Assembly: GCF_964019755.1 (NCBI RefSeq)
Contig: NZ_OZ026469.1
Coordinates: 744,001-808,000 of the forward strand
DNA from: Spiroplasma endosymbiont of Polydrusus cervinus
GTDB lineage: Bacteria; Bacillota_I; Bacilli_A; Mycoplasmatales; Mycoplasmataceae
Direction of reading: 5' to 3'
DNA: 64,000 bases
Positions within the stretch are counted from its first letter, which is position 1. Every line of letters begins with the position of its first letter. The notes beneath the pieces were generated by a model. The model did not search any database. It was given only the letters and a program-made list of their open reading frames with translations, and had not been told where the DNA came from. A program made the position numbers and the translations under genes. Shown here one piece after another: positions 55,156-64,000 of the stretch.

Positions 55156-56826
55156 TTAAATTTCATTCACAATTGCTAAAATAATTGGTGTTTTCCCAGT
55201 TTCCGTTTTAACAAATGAACTAATTGTTGATCTAATTTCATTTTTAGCTTCATTAACATCATACATTTCCCCAACAACGGCAACTTTTTTATAGTGTTTT
55301 TCAATAATATCAATGATAACTTTTTGCATTTTACGGAAAATATCATTATTTTCTTGAATATAGATTACTCCTCGCATTTGCGTATCAATCAAGGAAACTA
55401 ACTCTTTTGTTTTGCTATCAATTGAAACACCAATAATAACAACACCATCAGTTGCTAATTGTTTACGTTCATTTAAAACAACGGCCCCAATATCACCAAC
55501 ACCAATTCCATCAACATATAAATCAGCAGTTTTAACCTTATTAGATGTTTTCTTATATTCACCATCAATAAATTCAAGTCCTTCTCCATTATCAACAATA
55601 AAAATATGTTCTGGATTAATCCCAGCTTCAATTGCAGACATTTTTGCTTGCACAAAGTCTTTATATAACCCTTTTACTGGAACAAAATATTTTGGTTTAA
55701 TAATTGAACTCATTAATTTAACATCTTCATAACTTGCTGTCATTGTCCAAACTTTTTTGTCTGATAAAGCAATGGTTTTAGCAACAGTTCGTGCTAATTC
55801 ATCTAAAACATTAGCATGGTTTAATTCACTGCCTGGATTTGGTGGTGTTGCTAAAATAATTGTGTCACTTTCTTTAATATCTAAAATATCATCATTTCCT
55901 GACGCAATTTTAATTAAACGACTATATAATCGCTCACCACTTCCAGTTACAATAATTAATGATTTCTCTTCTTTAACGGCTTCTTGTAATCCTTTTAAAT
56001 TAATCCCATTAAAGTTTAGTTTTTTACTATCCGATAATACTTTCAATGATTCTAATAATGTTTGACCATAAATTCCAACGGAAATATTATTTTCCCGTAC
56101 TAAATCAAATAATTCACTAATTTTGTGCAAATCTTGATCAAAACAAGCTAAAATAATCCGTCCCTCTGTTTCTTTCACGGCACGTTCAATATAATTTTTA
56201 ATTTTATGGTTTGGAGCTGTATAATCCCGACGTGAAACTGATGAAGCCTCTGATAAAAATAATAACACGTTATTTTTGGCAATAATTTGGTTTAAATGTT
56301 GCAAATCAGTTGCAAAGTTAGGATCAGCTTTTGCATCAAAAATATAATCACCAGTATAAATAATTGTCCCATCTGGCGTATGTAAGGCAAACCCAAAACT
56401 ATTTGGCATATTTGTTGTTGTTGAAAAAATTTCAACTTTACATGACCCAAAATCAAGGATATCCTTTGCATTAATAAGATGAAAACACTCTTCTTTTCCT
56501 CGCACTTTAAAGCGTTGCAAATGGAATTTTAAAATATTACACGCTAAATCACTTCCATAAACTGGCAATGCTAATTCTTTTAAAATATAAGTAATTGCTT
56601 CAGAACATTCATCCGAAGGTTTTGTAATAAAAACTCCCTTAATGCGAACACGGTTCTCCTTTAAATAATCAAAATTTGGAATTACTACATCAATTCCTAA
56701 AATTCCTCGTTCCGGGTTTTTTGTTCCTGCATCAAAAATAAAAATATCTTGTTCTACTTCAATACAATATAAATTTTTACCTCGCTCATCTAATCCACCA
56801 AGAGCGAAAAAATTAATTTTTGCCAT
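55156..56826 (-). CDS. RNase J-like protein lacking catalytic residues
   Basis: The 556-aa product has full RNase J architecture: beta-lactamase and beta-CASP domains and a C-terminal domain (DLYVDGIGVGDIGAVVLNERKQL). The metal-binding HxHxDH is replaced by FITKPSDECSEA. The usual SGHA and HGE motifs read TASYED and VKGLYKDF, and the TGSQGE motif reads TGSGERL. Partner motifs without metal ligands suggest a non-catalytic paralogue, like the RNase J2 partner of J1 in B. subtilis, taken further. Start MAKINFFALGGLDERGKN is typical. A catalytic J1 would have to lie elsewhere in the genome. Confidence 0.85.
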   Translation of the reverse strand: MAKINFFALGGLDERGKNLYCIEVEQDIFIFDAGTKNPERGILGIDVVIPNFDYLKENRVRIKGVFITKPSDECSEAITYILKELALPVYGSDLACNILKFHLQRFKVRGKEECFHLINAKDILDFGSCKVEIFSTTTNMPNSFGFALHTPDGTIIYTGDYIFDAKADPNFATDLQHLNQIIAKNNVLLFLSEASSVSRRDYTAPNHKIKNYIERAVKETEGRIILACFDQDLHKISELFDLVRENNISVGIYGQTLLESLKVLSDSKKLNFNGINLKGLQEAVKEEKSLIIVTGSGERLYSRLIKIASGNDDILDIKESDTIILATPPNPGSELNHANVLDELARTVAKTIALSDKKVWTMTASYEDVKLMSSIIKPKYFVPVKGLYKDFVQAKMSAIEAGINPEHIFIVDNGEGLEFIDGEYKKTSNKVKTADLYVDGIGVGDIGAVVLNERKQLATDGVVIIGVSIDSKTKELVSLIDTQMRGVIYIQENNDIFRKMQKVIIDIIEKHYKKVAVVGEMYDVNEAKNEIRSTISSFVKTETGKTPIILAIVNEI

Positions 56827-56873
56827 AATTAAAATCGTCTACTTTCTATTCCTTTTTTATTAATTAATACTTT

Positions 56874-58446
56874 GTATACTGTAAAACTAAATCATAAAAA
56901 GTTAATGAAATTATAACAAATTAAAAATAAAAAACAATAATCACAAAAAATATTAAATTAAAAATATTGTTTTTAATATTTATTTTTAAAATTATAAAAT
57001 TAAACACAACAAAAAATAAATTTTACTAATCTTAACAAACACTAATTTAATTTAAAAAAATTTTTTTAAAATATTGTCTTGATGTAAAATTTTCCAAGCA
57101 AGGTCTAATTGTGGTATTTAATATATCTAAAATAGATTTTAATCTACTACGAATATTAATTAATGGCTCATTTTAACCCAAATCAACGCCTTATATCTCT
57201 ATTTATTCTTTCTACTAATGCTTTCTGGCAAAGTTTACCAAGATCACAAAAATAAACTCTTATTTTAAAGTGTTTTTCTATTGTTTTTCATCTATAAAAT
57301 TCTTTTCCTCTATCGGTTAAAATACAACTAAATTTATTAATACTTACTAAACAGGGTGCAGTCTATATAACACTTGCCTTTTTACTAAATAAAATATGAT
57401 AAAAAAGTATTTTTGATTTACGATTTACTAAAACTAACAAATAAAAATTACCACAATCAAGAGTATCCATTTCTCAAATTCCACTAAAACTTAAATCATT
57501 TCCATAATCATTTAAAAATTGCTTATAATCTCTAATATTAAGTAATTTTCCACGATTATCATTTTGTTCCCCATTTTTTGTTTTTCTTTTTTTATTTTTA
57601 AAATATAACATTTCTTTTTTTAAATTAAAATAACCTAATTTAATATACTTATACATTGTTTTAAAACATACACCAAATTTTACATTATATTGTAATTCAT
57701 ATGAAGTAATAATATTTTGTGGCGAACGACCAAAATTATTATATTCATTAGAAAACTGACTTAATTCTTGTGAATTTAACATTAAATATTTACGACATTT
57801 TTTTATTTTTATCATGTATTTTTTGTGCTTTTGCAGCATTATAATCATTAATATTATCAAACATATTTAACTCTTGCCAAATAGTTCTATAATCTCTATT
57901 CATTTGCTTAGCAATTTTTCGAATATTAATTGTTCCATTTTTCTTTTTAAATAATTCATTATCTTTTAATTTTTCCAAATTTACTCTTTCATTAAAATCT
58001 AATCTTTCATATTTTCATACTTTACCTCCTAAAATATTTAAAATGTTATAATTTATGTGCAATAATTATAACATTTTAAATATTTTAGGAGCAATCGGAT
58101 TAAAAGCAACAAGTACAACATCATTAATTAGTTGCGAAGAACCAAATAATAGTAAAAACGGCGAGTAATAAACCAGAACCCAAACCACAACAACCACCAG
58201 TTGGAAGTAATTGAAAGTTAATTGAAAATTGTAAATTACGCGGGATAATTTATTCTTTACTTTTTAATTTCAATATCATTTGCAATCTTATTGACAGTAT
58301 TAATAATAATATCTTTACCATACTTTTTCACTAAGACCGCAAAATTAAATATTGCTTTATTTGCATAATTTCAACCTCCTATAATTAACTTAAAAAGTTA
58401 ACTAAATTAATAGTTAACTTTTTATGATTTAGTATTTACAATTTAC
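56874..58446 (-). mobile_element. IS30-type composite element, copy D
   Basis: Type B end at 56874 (GTATACTG), transposase pseudogene, fold-back hairpin (about 58024-58092), lipoprotein remnant (58093-58230), phage-like ORF remnant and type A palindrome (about 58390-58446). Both ends are present, reversed compared with copy C. Confidence 0.75.
57047..58018 (-). pseudogene. IS30-type transposase, copy D
   Basis: Same family as copies A-C. The start ATG is out of frame, as in copy C. Around 57350-57375 a stretch of the DDE domain is replaced by unrelated sequence (CAGGGTGCAGTCTATA), and the region near 57180 is shifted. Not translatable as one protein. Confidence 0.8.
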
Positions 58447-58644
58447 ACTTATTTACATTTTATTTCTTAAATGAATTTATACATTTTTTCCTTAATAAAT
58501 CTAATCTCTCTAAAAAATGTAATCTTAATTATTATACATTACTATTAAAAAAATATCCAAATAATCGGAAAAATATCATATTACTATTATAGTAATACAC
58601 TTTTTAAGTTAAAATAATAATATTTAAAAGGATGTGAAAAAAGA

Positions 58645-59067
58645 TTGAAAGCAATTTTTCCCGGTAGTTTTGACCCAATCCATGAAGGTCATCTTAACAG
58701 TATTAAAAAAGCAGGGGCTTTATTTTCTAAGTTATATGTTGTTATTACTAATAACTTAGAAAAGCAACAACAAACAGATATTAATATTCGTGCTAAGCAA
58801 GTTGCTCTTGCTTGCCAAAATCTTAACTTAAATGTGGAAATTTTAATTAATGATCAAATGTTAACTAGTGATTTTGCCAAACAATTAGGCGCTAAATACA
58901 TTATTCGGGGGTTACGGAATAATAATGATTTAAAATATGAAATGGAACTAGCTTTTGCAAATAAACAATTAAATCAAAATCTTGAGACAATTTTTTTTAT
59001 TGCTGACTATGGCCTAAATGAAATTTCCTCAACCTTTTTAAATCAAATTAAGCGGTTAAAAAAATAA
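58645..59067 (+). CDS. coaD: Phosphopantetheine adenylyltransferase
   Basis: The 140-aa product transfers AMP to 4-phosphopantetheine in CoA synthesis. Nucleotidyltransferase motif GSFDPIHEGH at residues 7-16, IIRGLRNNNDLKYE and the final ISSTFL. TTG start, with AAGGATG about 11 nt upstream. Slightly shorter than the usual 155-165 aa. It stands alone between two mobile elements, on the opposite strand to its neighbours. The upstream 58447-58644 holds no gene. Confidence 0.9.
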   Translation: MKAIFPGSFDPIHEGHLNSIKKAGALFSKLYVVITNNLEKQQQTDINIRAKQVALACQNLNLNVEILINDQMLTSDFAKQLGAKYIIRGLRNNNDLKYEMELAFANKQLNQNLETIFFIADYGLNEISSTFLNQIKRLKK

Positions 59068-59100
59068 AAAGAAATATTGAGCTTCAATATTTCTTTTTAT
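59066..59100 (+). terminator. Terminator of coaD
   Basis: A strong stem AAAGAAATATTGA/TCAATATTTCTTT followed by T. Confidence 0.85.
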
Positions 59101-59203
59101 TTTATATTTTATTTTTGTATACTGTAAAACTAAATCATAAAAAGTTAATAAAATTATAACAAATTAAAAATAAAAAAACAATAATCACAAAAAATAGTAA
59201 ATT

Positions 59204-59556
59204 AAAAAAATTTTTTTAAAATATTGTCTTGATGTAAAATTTTCCAAGCAAGGTCTAATTGTGGTATTTAATATATCTAAAATAGATTTTAATCTACTAC
59301 GAATATTAATTAATGGCTCATTTTAACCCAAATCAACGCCTTATATCTCTATTTATTCTTTCTACTAATGCTTTCTGGCAAAGTTTACCAAGATCACAAA
59401 AATAAACTATTATTTTAAAGTGTTTTTCTATTGTTTTTCATCTATAAAATTCTTTTCCTCTATCGGTTAAAATACAACTAAATTTATTAATACCAATTTG
59501 TTTAATCATTTTCATTAAAATTGTTAATACATTTCTTCCCTTTTTACTAAATAAAA
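59204..59556 (-). pseudogene. IS30-type transposase C-terminal fragment, copy E
   Basis: It reads the Asp of ILTDRGKEF and the final helices (INIRSRLKSILDIL) and lacks everything upstream. The gene is broken by the deletion that created copy E. Confidence 0.7.
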
Positions 59557-59558
59557 TA

Positions 59559-59638
59559 TGTAAATTGTAAATACCAAATCATAAAAAGTTAACTATTAAT
59601 TTAGTTAACTTTTTATGATTTGGTATTTACAATTTACA
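59559..59638. repeat. Type A palindrome inside copy E
   Basis: An 80-bp perfect palindrome. Its right arm supplies an ATG (59615) in frame with the topA remnant that follows. Confidence 0.85.
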
Positions 59639-60160
59639 TTTAATGAATTATTTGGGATTCAACATTTCATTAAACCCCCAAGTCGTTATTCGGAAGCTAA
59701 ATTAATTAAAACGTTAGAAGAAATAGGGGTTGGACGACCATCAACTTATACGCCAATTATGCGAACATTAAAAGATCGTGGTTATATTATTGTAGAAAAT
59801 AAAGCAATTAAAGCAGCAATGGAATTAATGGAAGAAATTCCCGTTGAAAAAGGTGGGATTGAATGTCTTGAATATGGAAATGATTTAGTTTATCGTTATG
59901 GAAAATATGGGAAATTTATTGCTTGCTCAGGATTTCCAAAATGTCGTTATATTCATCAAACTGGACCTAAGTTTGGACCTTGTCCTGAATGTGGGGTTGG
60001 GGAGATTATTTTAAAATTTAATAAAAGACGTCAGTGCTTTAAATCTTGTACTAACTATCCAAATTGTCATTATACCGATTCATATAAAGAAGAGAAAACA
60101 GAACAAGAAGAAAATAACAGTGAAAATAACGGATTGTATCGAATTAATTTGGCCGTATAA
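59615..60160 (+). pseudogene. topA: DNA topoisomerase I 3' remnant
   Basis: 181 codons: 10 from the palindrome, then TopA sequence PPSRYSEAKLIKTLEEIG-VGRPSTYTPI, a jump of about 100 residues relative to full TopA, then the C-terminal zinc fingers with CSGFPKC, CPECG and CTNYPNC. The catalytic Tyr and TOPRIM domains are missing. It is a remnant; a functional topA would have to be elsewhere. Confidence 0.75.
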
Positions 60161-60280
60161 AAAAGATTGGATTATAAAAATATTGATATAAATTAATATA
60201 ATAATAATTTAACTATTTTATCAAATATTATGTGATATTAATTAAAACCCCAAAATAATTTATCCAACCAAAAAGTTTCT

Positions 60281-60313
60281 ATTTTAAGAATTTAAGGAGT
60301 TGTCCTTTCTCTG
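60281..60313. repeat. Single IS end related to the 5938-6093 element
   Basis: 33 bp matching the left terminal repeat of the 156-bp element (reverse orientation), with four clustered mismatches. No partner end is nearby. The rest of 60161-60430 is AT-rich without genes. Confidence 0.55.
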
Positions 60314-60347
60314 AATCAATTAATAATTTTGGTTTTACAAATAAAAA

Positions 60348-60369
60348 AAACCATTTACTAAAATGGTTT
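60348..60369. terminator. Hairpin terminator
   Basis: Stem AAACCATTT/AAATGGTTT with a short loop and flanking A and T runs, between the topA remnant and thrS. Confidence 0.6.
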
Positions 60370-60429
60370 AATTATTATTTTTATTCAATTTCCGATTTTT
60401 TCCAAAACCCCAATATTTTTTATGCGACC

Positions 60430-60462
60430 TAACTTTTTATGATTTGGTATTTACAATTTACA
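60430..60462. repeat. Half type A palindrome at the thrS 3' end
   Basis: Only the right arm (AACTTTTTATGATTTGGTAT and the end) remains. The thrS stop codon TAA (60458-60460) lies in its outer bases. Confidence 0.75.
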
Positions 60463-62377
60463 CTTTATTCACAATTTGGTCATTAATTAAAATAATAAAT
60501 TGATCAAAACTAGTTGTAATTTGTTCTTCTTGACCATAAACTCGGTAAGTAATCATTTTTTTATCATTTTCTTGATCACCAATAACAATTTGATATGGGA
60601 TTTTGGCAACTTGTGCTTCGCGAATTTTATAACTTAAACGCTCATCACGATCATCAATCATTGTTCGTAGTTTTAACTTTTTAAATTGTTGCTGCAATTT
60701 ATTAACATAAGCTAAATGACGCTCATTATTAACTGGCATTAAGACAATTTGTTTTGGGGCTAATCAAAATGGTAAAACCCCTTTTGTTTGCTCTAATAAA
60801 ATGGCAATAAATCGTTCATAAGTTCCAATTAAGCCACGGTGAAGCATCACTGGTCTTGCTTTGACCCCTGTTACTTCAATATAACTTAAATTAAATTTTT
60901 TTGGTAAGAGAAAATCAAATTGTAATGTTGATACCGTAATTTCATGGTTTAATACTGTTTTAATTTGAATATCTAACTTTGGACCATAGAAAGCAGCTTC
61001 CCCAATCATTGGCACATATTTAATTTTTAAATCATCTAACGCTTCTTGTAACATTTGTTCAGCATGATTTCACATTTCATTATCATCATAATAATATTTT
61101 TCCTTATTTGCCGAATCACGAAGTGATAATGAATAGTAATCCACCGTAATTTTTAAATCAGTTAAAACTTCATTAATTAACTTAAAACAACGTTTAAATT
61201 CTTCTTTTAACTGATCATGGCGTAAAAAGATATGCGAATCAGTTAATTGCATCATTCGTACTCGTTCTAAACCAGTTAAACTACCTGATGTTTCATAGCG
61301 ATGTAAAATTGCATGCTCAGCAATCCGCAAGGGTAACTCACGATAACTTCGTTGTTTATAATTGTAAACAGCAATATGATGCGGACAAGCCATTGGGCGT
61401 AAAACGCTAATTTCATTATCTTGGGCCATTGGGGTAAACATATTTTCTTGATAATGATCTCAATGCCCTGAAATTTTATACATTTCACTAGTTCCAATTA
61501 CGGGTGTATCAACTTCAATAAAATCATATTCTCATTCTTTATCGCGAATATATTCTTGCAAGACTTTTTTTAAGGCCATTCCATTTGGTAATCAAATTGG
61601 TAACCCTGGCCCAACAAGTTTATCAAAGGTAAAGATTTCTAAATCTTTACCAATTTTACGATGATCACGGTCTTTGCGTTCTTCATAAGCTAATAATACT
61701 TGTTCAAATAATTCTTGTGAAAAATAAGAACTACCAGTTAACCGTTGCAACATTTTATTTTTCACATTGTCTTGTCAGTATGCGCCAGCTAAACTTCACA
61801 GTTTTAAGACTTTAATTTGTTTTAAAGGGGCAACTGGATAAGTATTTGGTAAATATAAGGTATTATTAAGGCAATATCCCGCTTGTTCGGGGCCTTGTTC
61901 CGCACTAATGGCTAATAAATATGGATTATCCTTATATCATTTTTTTACTATCGCTAAGGGCCCTAAAACAGGTTTAATAGCAAGATTACTATTAATTAAT
62001 TTTATAATTTCTTGTTCGACAACGGCAAGGTCGGTTTCTTTCAAATGTGGCTCAACATCAAAATCCACAAAAAAGGCATCATCTTGCACCGCAATTTTAG
62101 CAATTTTGGCGGATAGATATAAATTAGTAATTGCTTTCGCCGCGACTAAAGCTGTTGTATAATGAATGATTGATAAGGCTAATGGTGATTTGTTAGTAAT
62201 AATTTCTAATGTCCCGTCTGTTGTGACTAAATAATCTAACCCTTGCACTTGCCCGGCAAAAACACCACCAAGGGCAACCTTCCCTAAGCTTGGGGCAATG
62301 CTAGTTACAATCGCCTGAATTGTTTGGGCAGTTTTAAATTCACGAACTTGACCATTAGATAATGTAATTTTAATCAT
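60458..62377 (-). CDS. thrS: Threonyl-tRNA synthetase
   Basis: 639 aa. N-terminal TGS and editing-type domains, class II core with ACPHHIAVY (zinc Cys), the motif 2 region [12 protein letters not shown], motif 3 [11 protein letters not shown], and a C-terminal anticodon-binding domain ending DQIVNKV. Many TGA-coded Trp split the frame under the standard code. The final stop is supplied by a palindrome arm. A T-box leader precedes it. Confidence 0.95.
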
Positions 62378-62403
62378 TTGTGATCTTCCTTTCTTAAAAG
62401 TAA

Positions 62404-62630
62404 AAACTCGTTCCCAATATTATCAAAATAATAATAGGAACGAGTTCTACGCGGTACCATCCTAATTAAATTAGGTTTTAACCTAATTTATCTTTCACAC
62501 TTAATAATGAAAAATGCTTAAGCGTAAACTTAGTTGTTACTAGTAATCTAATCGCTCTTTTATTAAGCTTTCATCATTCTTAACTTGCTGCGAAAAGAGA
62601 AGAGATTAAACCTTGGGTAACTAGTTTAAT
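62404..62630 (-). promoter_or_regulatory. T-box leader of thrS
   Basis: Minus strand: the T-box core AGGATGGTACCGCG (62464-62451) is followed at once by a strong terminator stem, AACTCGTTCC/GGAACGAGTT (62446-62404), and T. Upstream helices form the stem I region. Uncharged tRNA-Thr binding would favour the antiterminator and switch on thrS. I could not place the specifier codon with certainty. Confidence 0.85.
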
Positions 62631-62636
62631 TATTTA

Positions 62637-64000
62637 TTATTTAATTGTAATTTCTTTAATTTCTTCGTTGCGAGCAAATAAGATTGTTGAACCAATTTTT
62701 GCTCCTCATTTTTTAGCAATTTCACAAATTTCTTTTTCGTCAGTTTTAAATTCCTCATAATTTTCAACTTTATTCATAAAAATTGAATGTCATGATCCAA
62801 ATGCCGTATATAATTCTGGCAACAGACTAACTCCTAAAATAATTACATTTGGTCGGAATTTTGAAATTGTTTTTAATAATTCCCCAGTGTTTGAAACAAC
62901 CACGGCATATTCATATTTCCCATCTTTACATTTATTTGCTAATTTTTTGGCAATATCAGCACGGGGTCCCGTTGTTGAATTCATAGCATCTTCTAATTGT
63001 TTTTCGTAGTATAATTTTGAATAAAATTCATGTTCAGCTCGTTTATTAATCATTGCCATCGTTTGCACCGTAATAAACGGATAGTCTCCATTAGCTGATT
63101 CTCCCGATAACATTGTTGCATCAGAACCTAATTCTGATGCAAAGTAAACATCAGTTACTTCTGCTCTTGTTGGTGATGGATTTTCAGTCATTGTTTCTAA
63201 CATTTGCGTTGCGACAATAACAATTTTCCCTGCTTCGCGACATTTACGAATAATAATTTTTTCTCAATATGGGACATCATAATATGGGATTTCTAATCCT
63301 AAATCACCACGCGCAACCATAATTCCATCTGCTGCGGCAATAATTTCATCAATATTATTAATTCCAATTTGTGATTCAATTTTAGCAATAATTTGAACAT
63401 GTTCCGCTTTACATTCTTTTAATAATTTGCGAATTTGTTTAATATTATCCACAGTATTAACAAATGATGCAGCAATATAATCGATCCCTTGTTCAACCCC
63501 AAATTTAATATCCTCAACATCTTTTTCCGCTAAAAATGGTAATGTAAAATCAACTCCTGGTAAATTAATCCGTTTATTTGTTTTAACAATGTGATGGTTA
63601 AAAGCTTTTGTTTCAATAATGCCAGGTTTAATTACCGTAACATTTAATTGTAACTTCCCATCATCAACTAACACAACATCACCCGCTTTTAAATCTTGTG
63701 ACATATCATATGAAACAGTCATTTCTGTTCCTGTTCCTTGACGGTTTTGATATTCTGCTGGTAATGAATAAATTGTAACTGTTGCCCCAGCGATAATTTC
63801 TTGTTTCCCATCTTTCATTTTCCCAACACGAATTTCTGGTCCCTTCGTATCTAATAAAACTGAAATTGGTTTTCCAATTTTAGCACTAACTTCGCGGGCT
63901 CATACAATTCGTGCTCCTTGCTCAGCATGATCTCCATGCGAAAAATTTAATCGAATTGTTGTCATTCCCGCTTTAAACAATTCTTCAATGGCCCCCGCTG
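62637..64000 (-). CDS. pyk: Pyruvate kinase, partial
   Basis: The C-terminal 450 or so residues are visible; the start lies beyond the window. LNFSHGDH, DTKGPEIR, MVARGDLGLEIPYYDVPY, VIVATQMLETM, PSPTRAEVTDV and MLSGESANGDYP are the pyruvate kinase motifs. It makes ATP from PEP, the main ATP-yielding step in these glycolytic bacteria. It ends 7 nt before the thrS leader with no terminator of its own, so read-through into the T-box leader is possible. Confidence 0.95.

Larger units (their letters stand above)
59117..59638 (-). mobile_element. IS30-type element, deletion derivative, copy E
   Basis: A type B arm (59117-59204) is joined directly to a 350-bp transposase 3' fragment (minus strand, to about 59556), which is joined to a complete type A palindrome (59559-59638). 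In the palindrome the loop reads AACTATTAATTTAGTT, the reverse of the other solo copies. The middle and 5' part of the element are gone. Confidence 0.75.

Overview
The window is chromosomal DNA of a Spiroplasma, close to the S. citri / S. melliferum / S. poulsonii group. It is very AT-rich. UGA is read as tryptophan throughout: the final Trp of ribosomal protein S14 and internal Trp codons of SecA, SecY, ThrRS, FtsK and EcfT are all TGA (genetic code 4). WhiA, an ECF transporter module, typical Spiroplasma lipoprotein signal peptides and IS30-type elements carrying phage-derived sequence fit this assignment. All coordinates and translations were worked out by hand with TGA as Trp. No database search was possible.

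Layout. 1-5.7 kb: 3' end of a NIF3-family gene, a broken IS30-type element, then whiA, secA and map on the minus strand. 5.7-6.1 kb: repeat remnants, including a 156-bp element with terminal inverted repeats. 6.15-23.6 kb: a tailed-phage prophage. Its left arm (plus strand) holds small early genes, a recT-type annealing gene, a RuvC-like nuclease gene and an apparently structured 530-nt non-coding region. Its right arm (minus strand) runs terS, terL, portal, large tail protein, scaffold, major capsid protein, then fibre, membrane and holin-like genes. Two plus-strand surface-protein genes (morons) sit inside the late arm: a secreted propeller protein behind a promoter whose spacer is a (TA)n repeat, and a lipoprotein whose C-terminal domain is duplicated in inverted orientation at the end of the tail gene. 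terS, terL and the tail gene carry nonsense or frameshift lesions, so the prophage looks defective. No integrase, repressor or att site was found.

23.7-26.5 kb: an intact IS30 transposase next to a broken element of another IS30 type. 26.6-41.3 kb: the complete S10-spc-alpha ribosomal protein cluster on the minus strand (rpsJ to rplQ, with secY, adk, infA and rpoA). map is absent from it and lies next to secA. rpmC encodes an L29 with a very long extension. 41.4-44.7 kb: a lipoprotein gene, dnaB and rplI. 44.7-46.6 kb: a third broken element, then tRNA-Ile and tRNA-Ala. 46.7-56.8 kb (minus strand): a Pro/Gln/Asn-rich protein, a helicase fragment, truA, ecfT-ecfA2-ecfA1, ftsK and an RNase J-like gene without catalytic histidines. 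56.9-60.2 kb: two more broken elements around coaD and a topA remnant. 60.4-64 kb: thrS behind a T-box leader, and pyk running off the window.

The main structural theme is a family of long palindromes of two types (A, about 76-83 bp; B, about 165 bp). They bound the defective 1.5-kb elements and also occur alone between genes. Some copies differ by paired changes in both arms. At truA and thrS they supply the stop codons, and at a topA fragment one supplies an ATG, so they have been remodelling gene ends.
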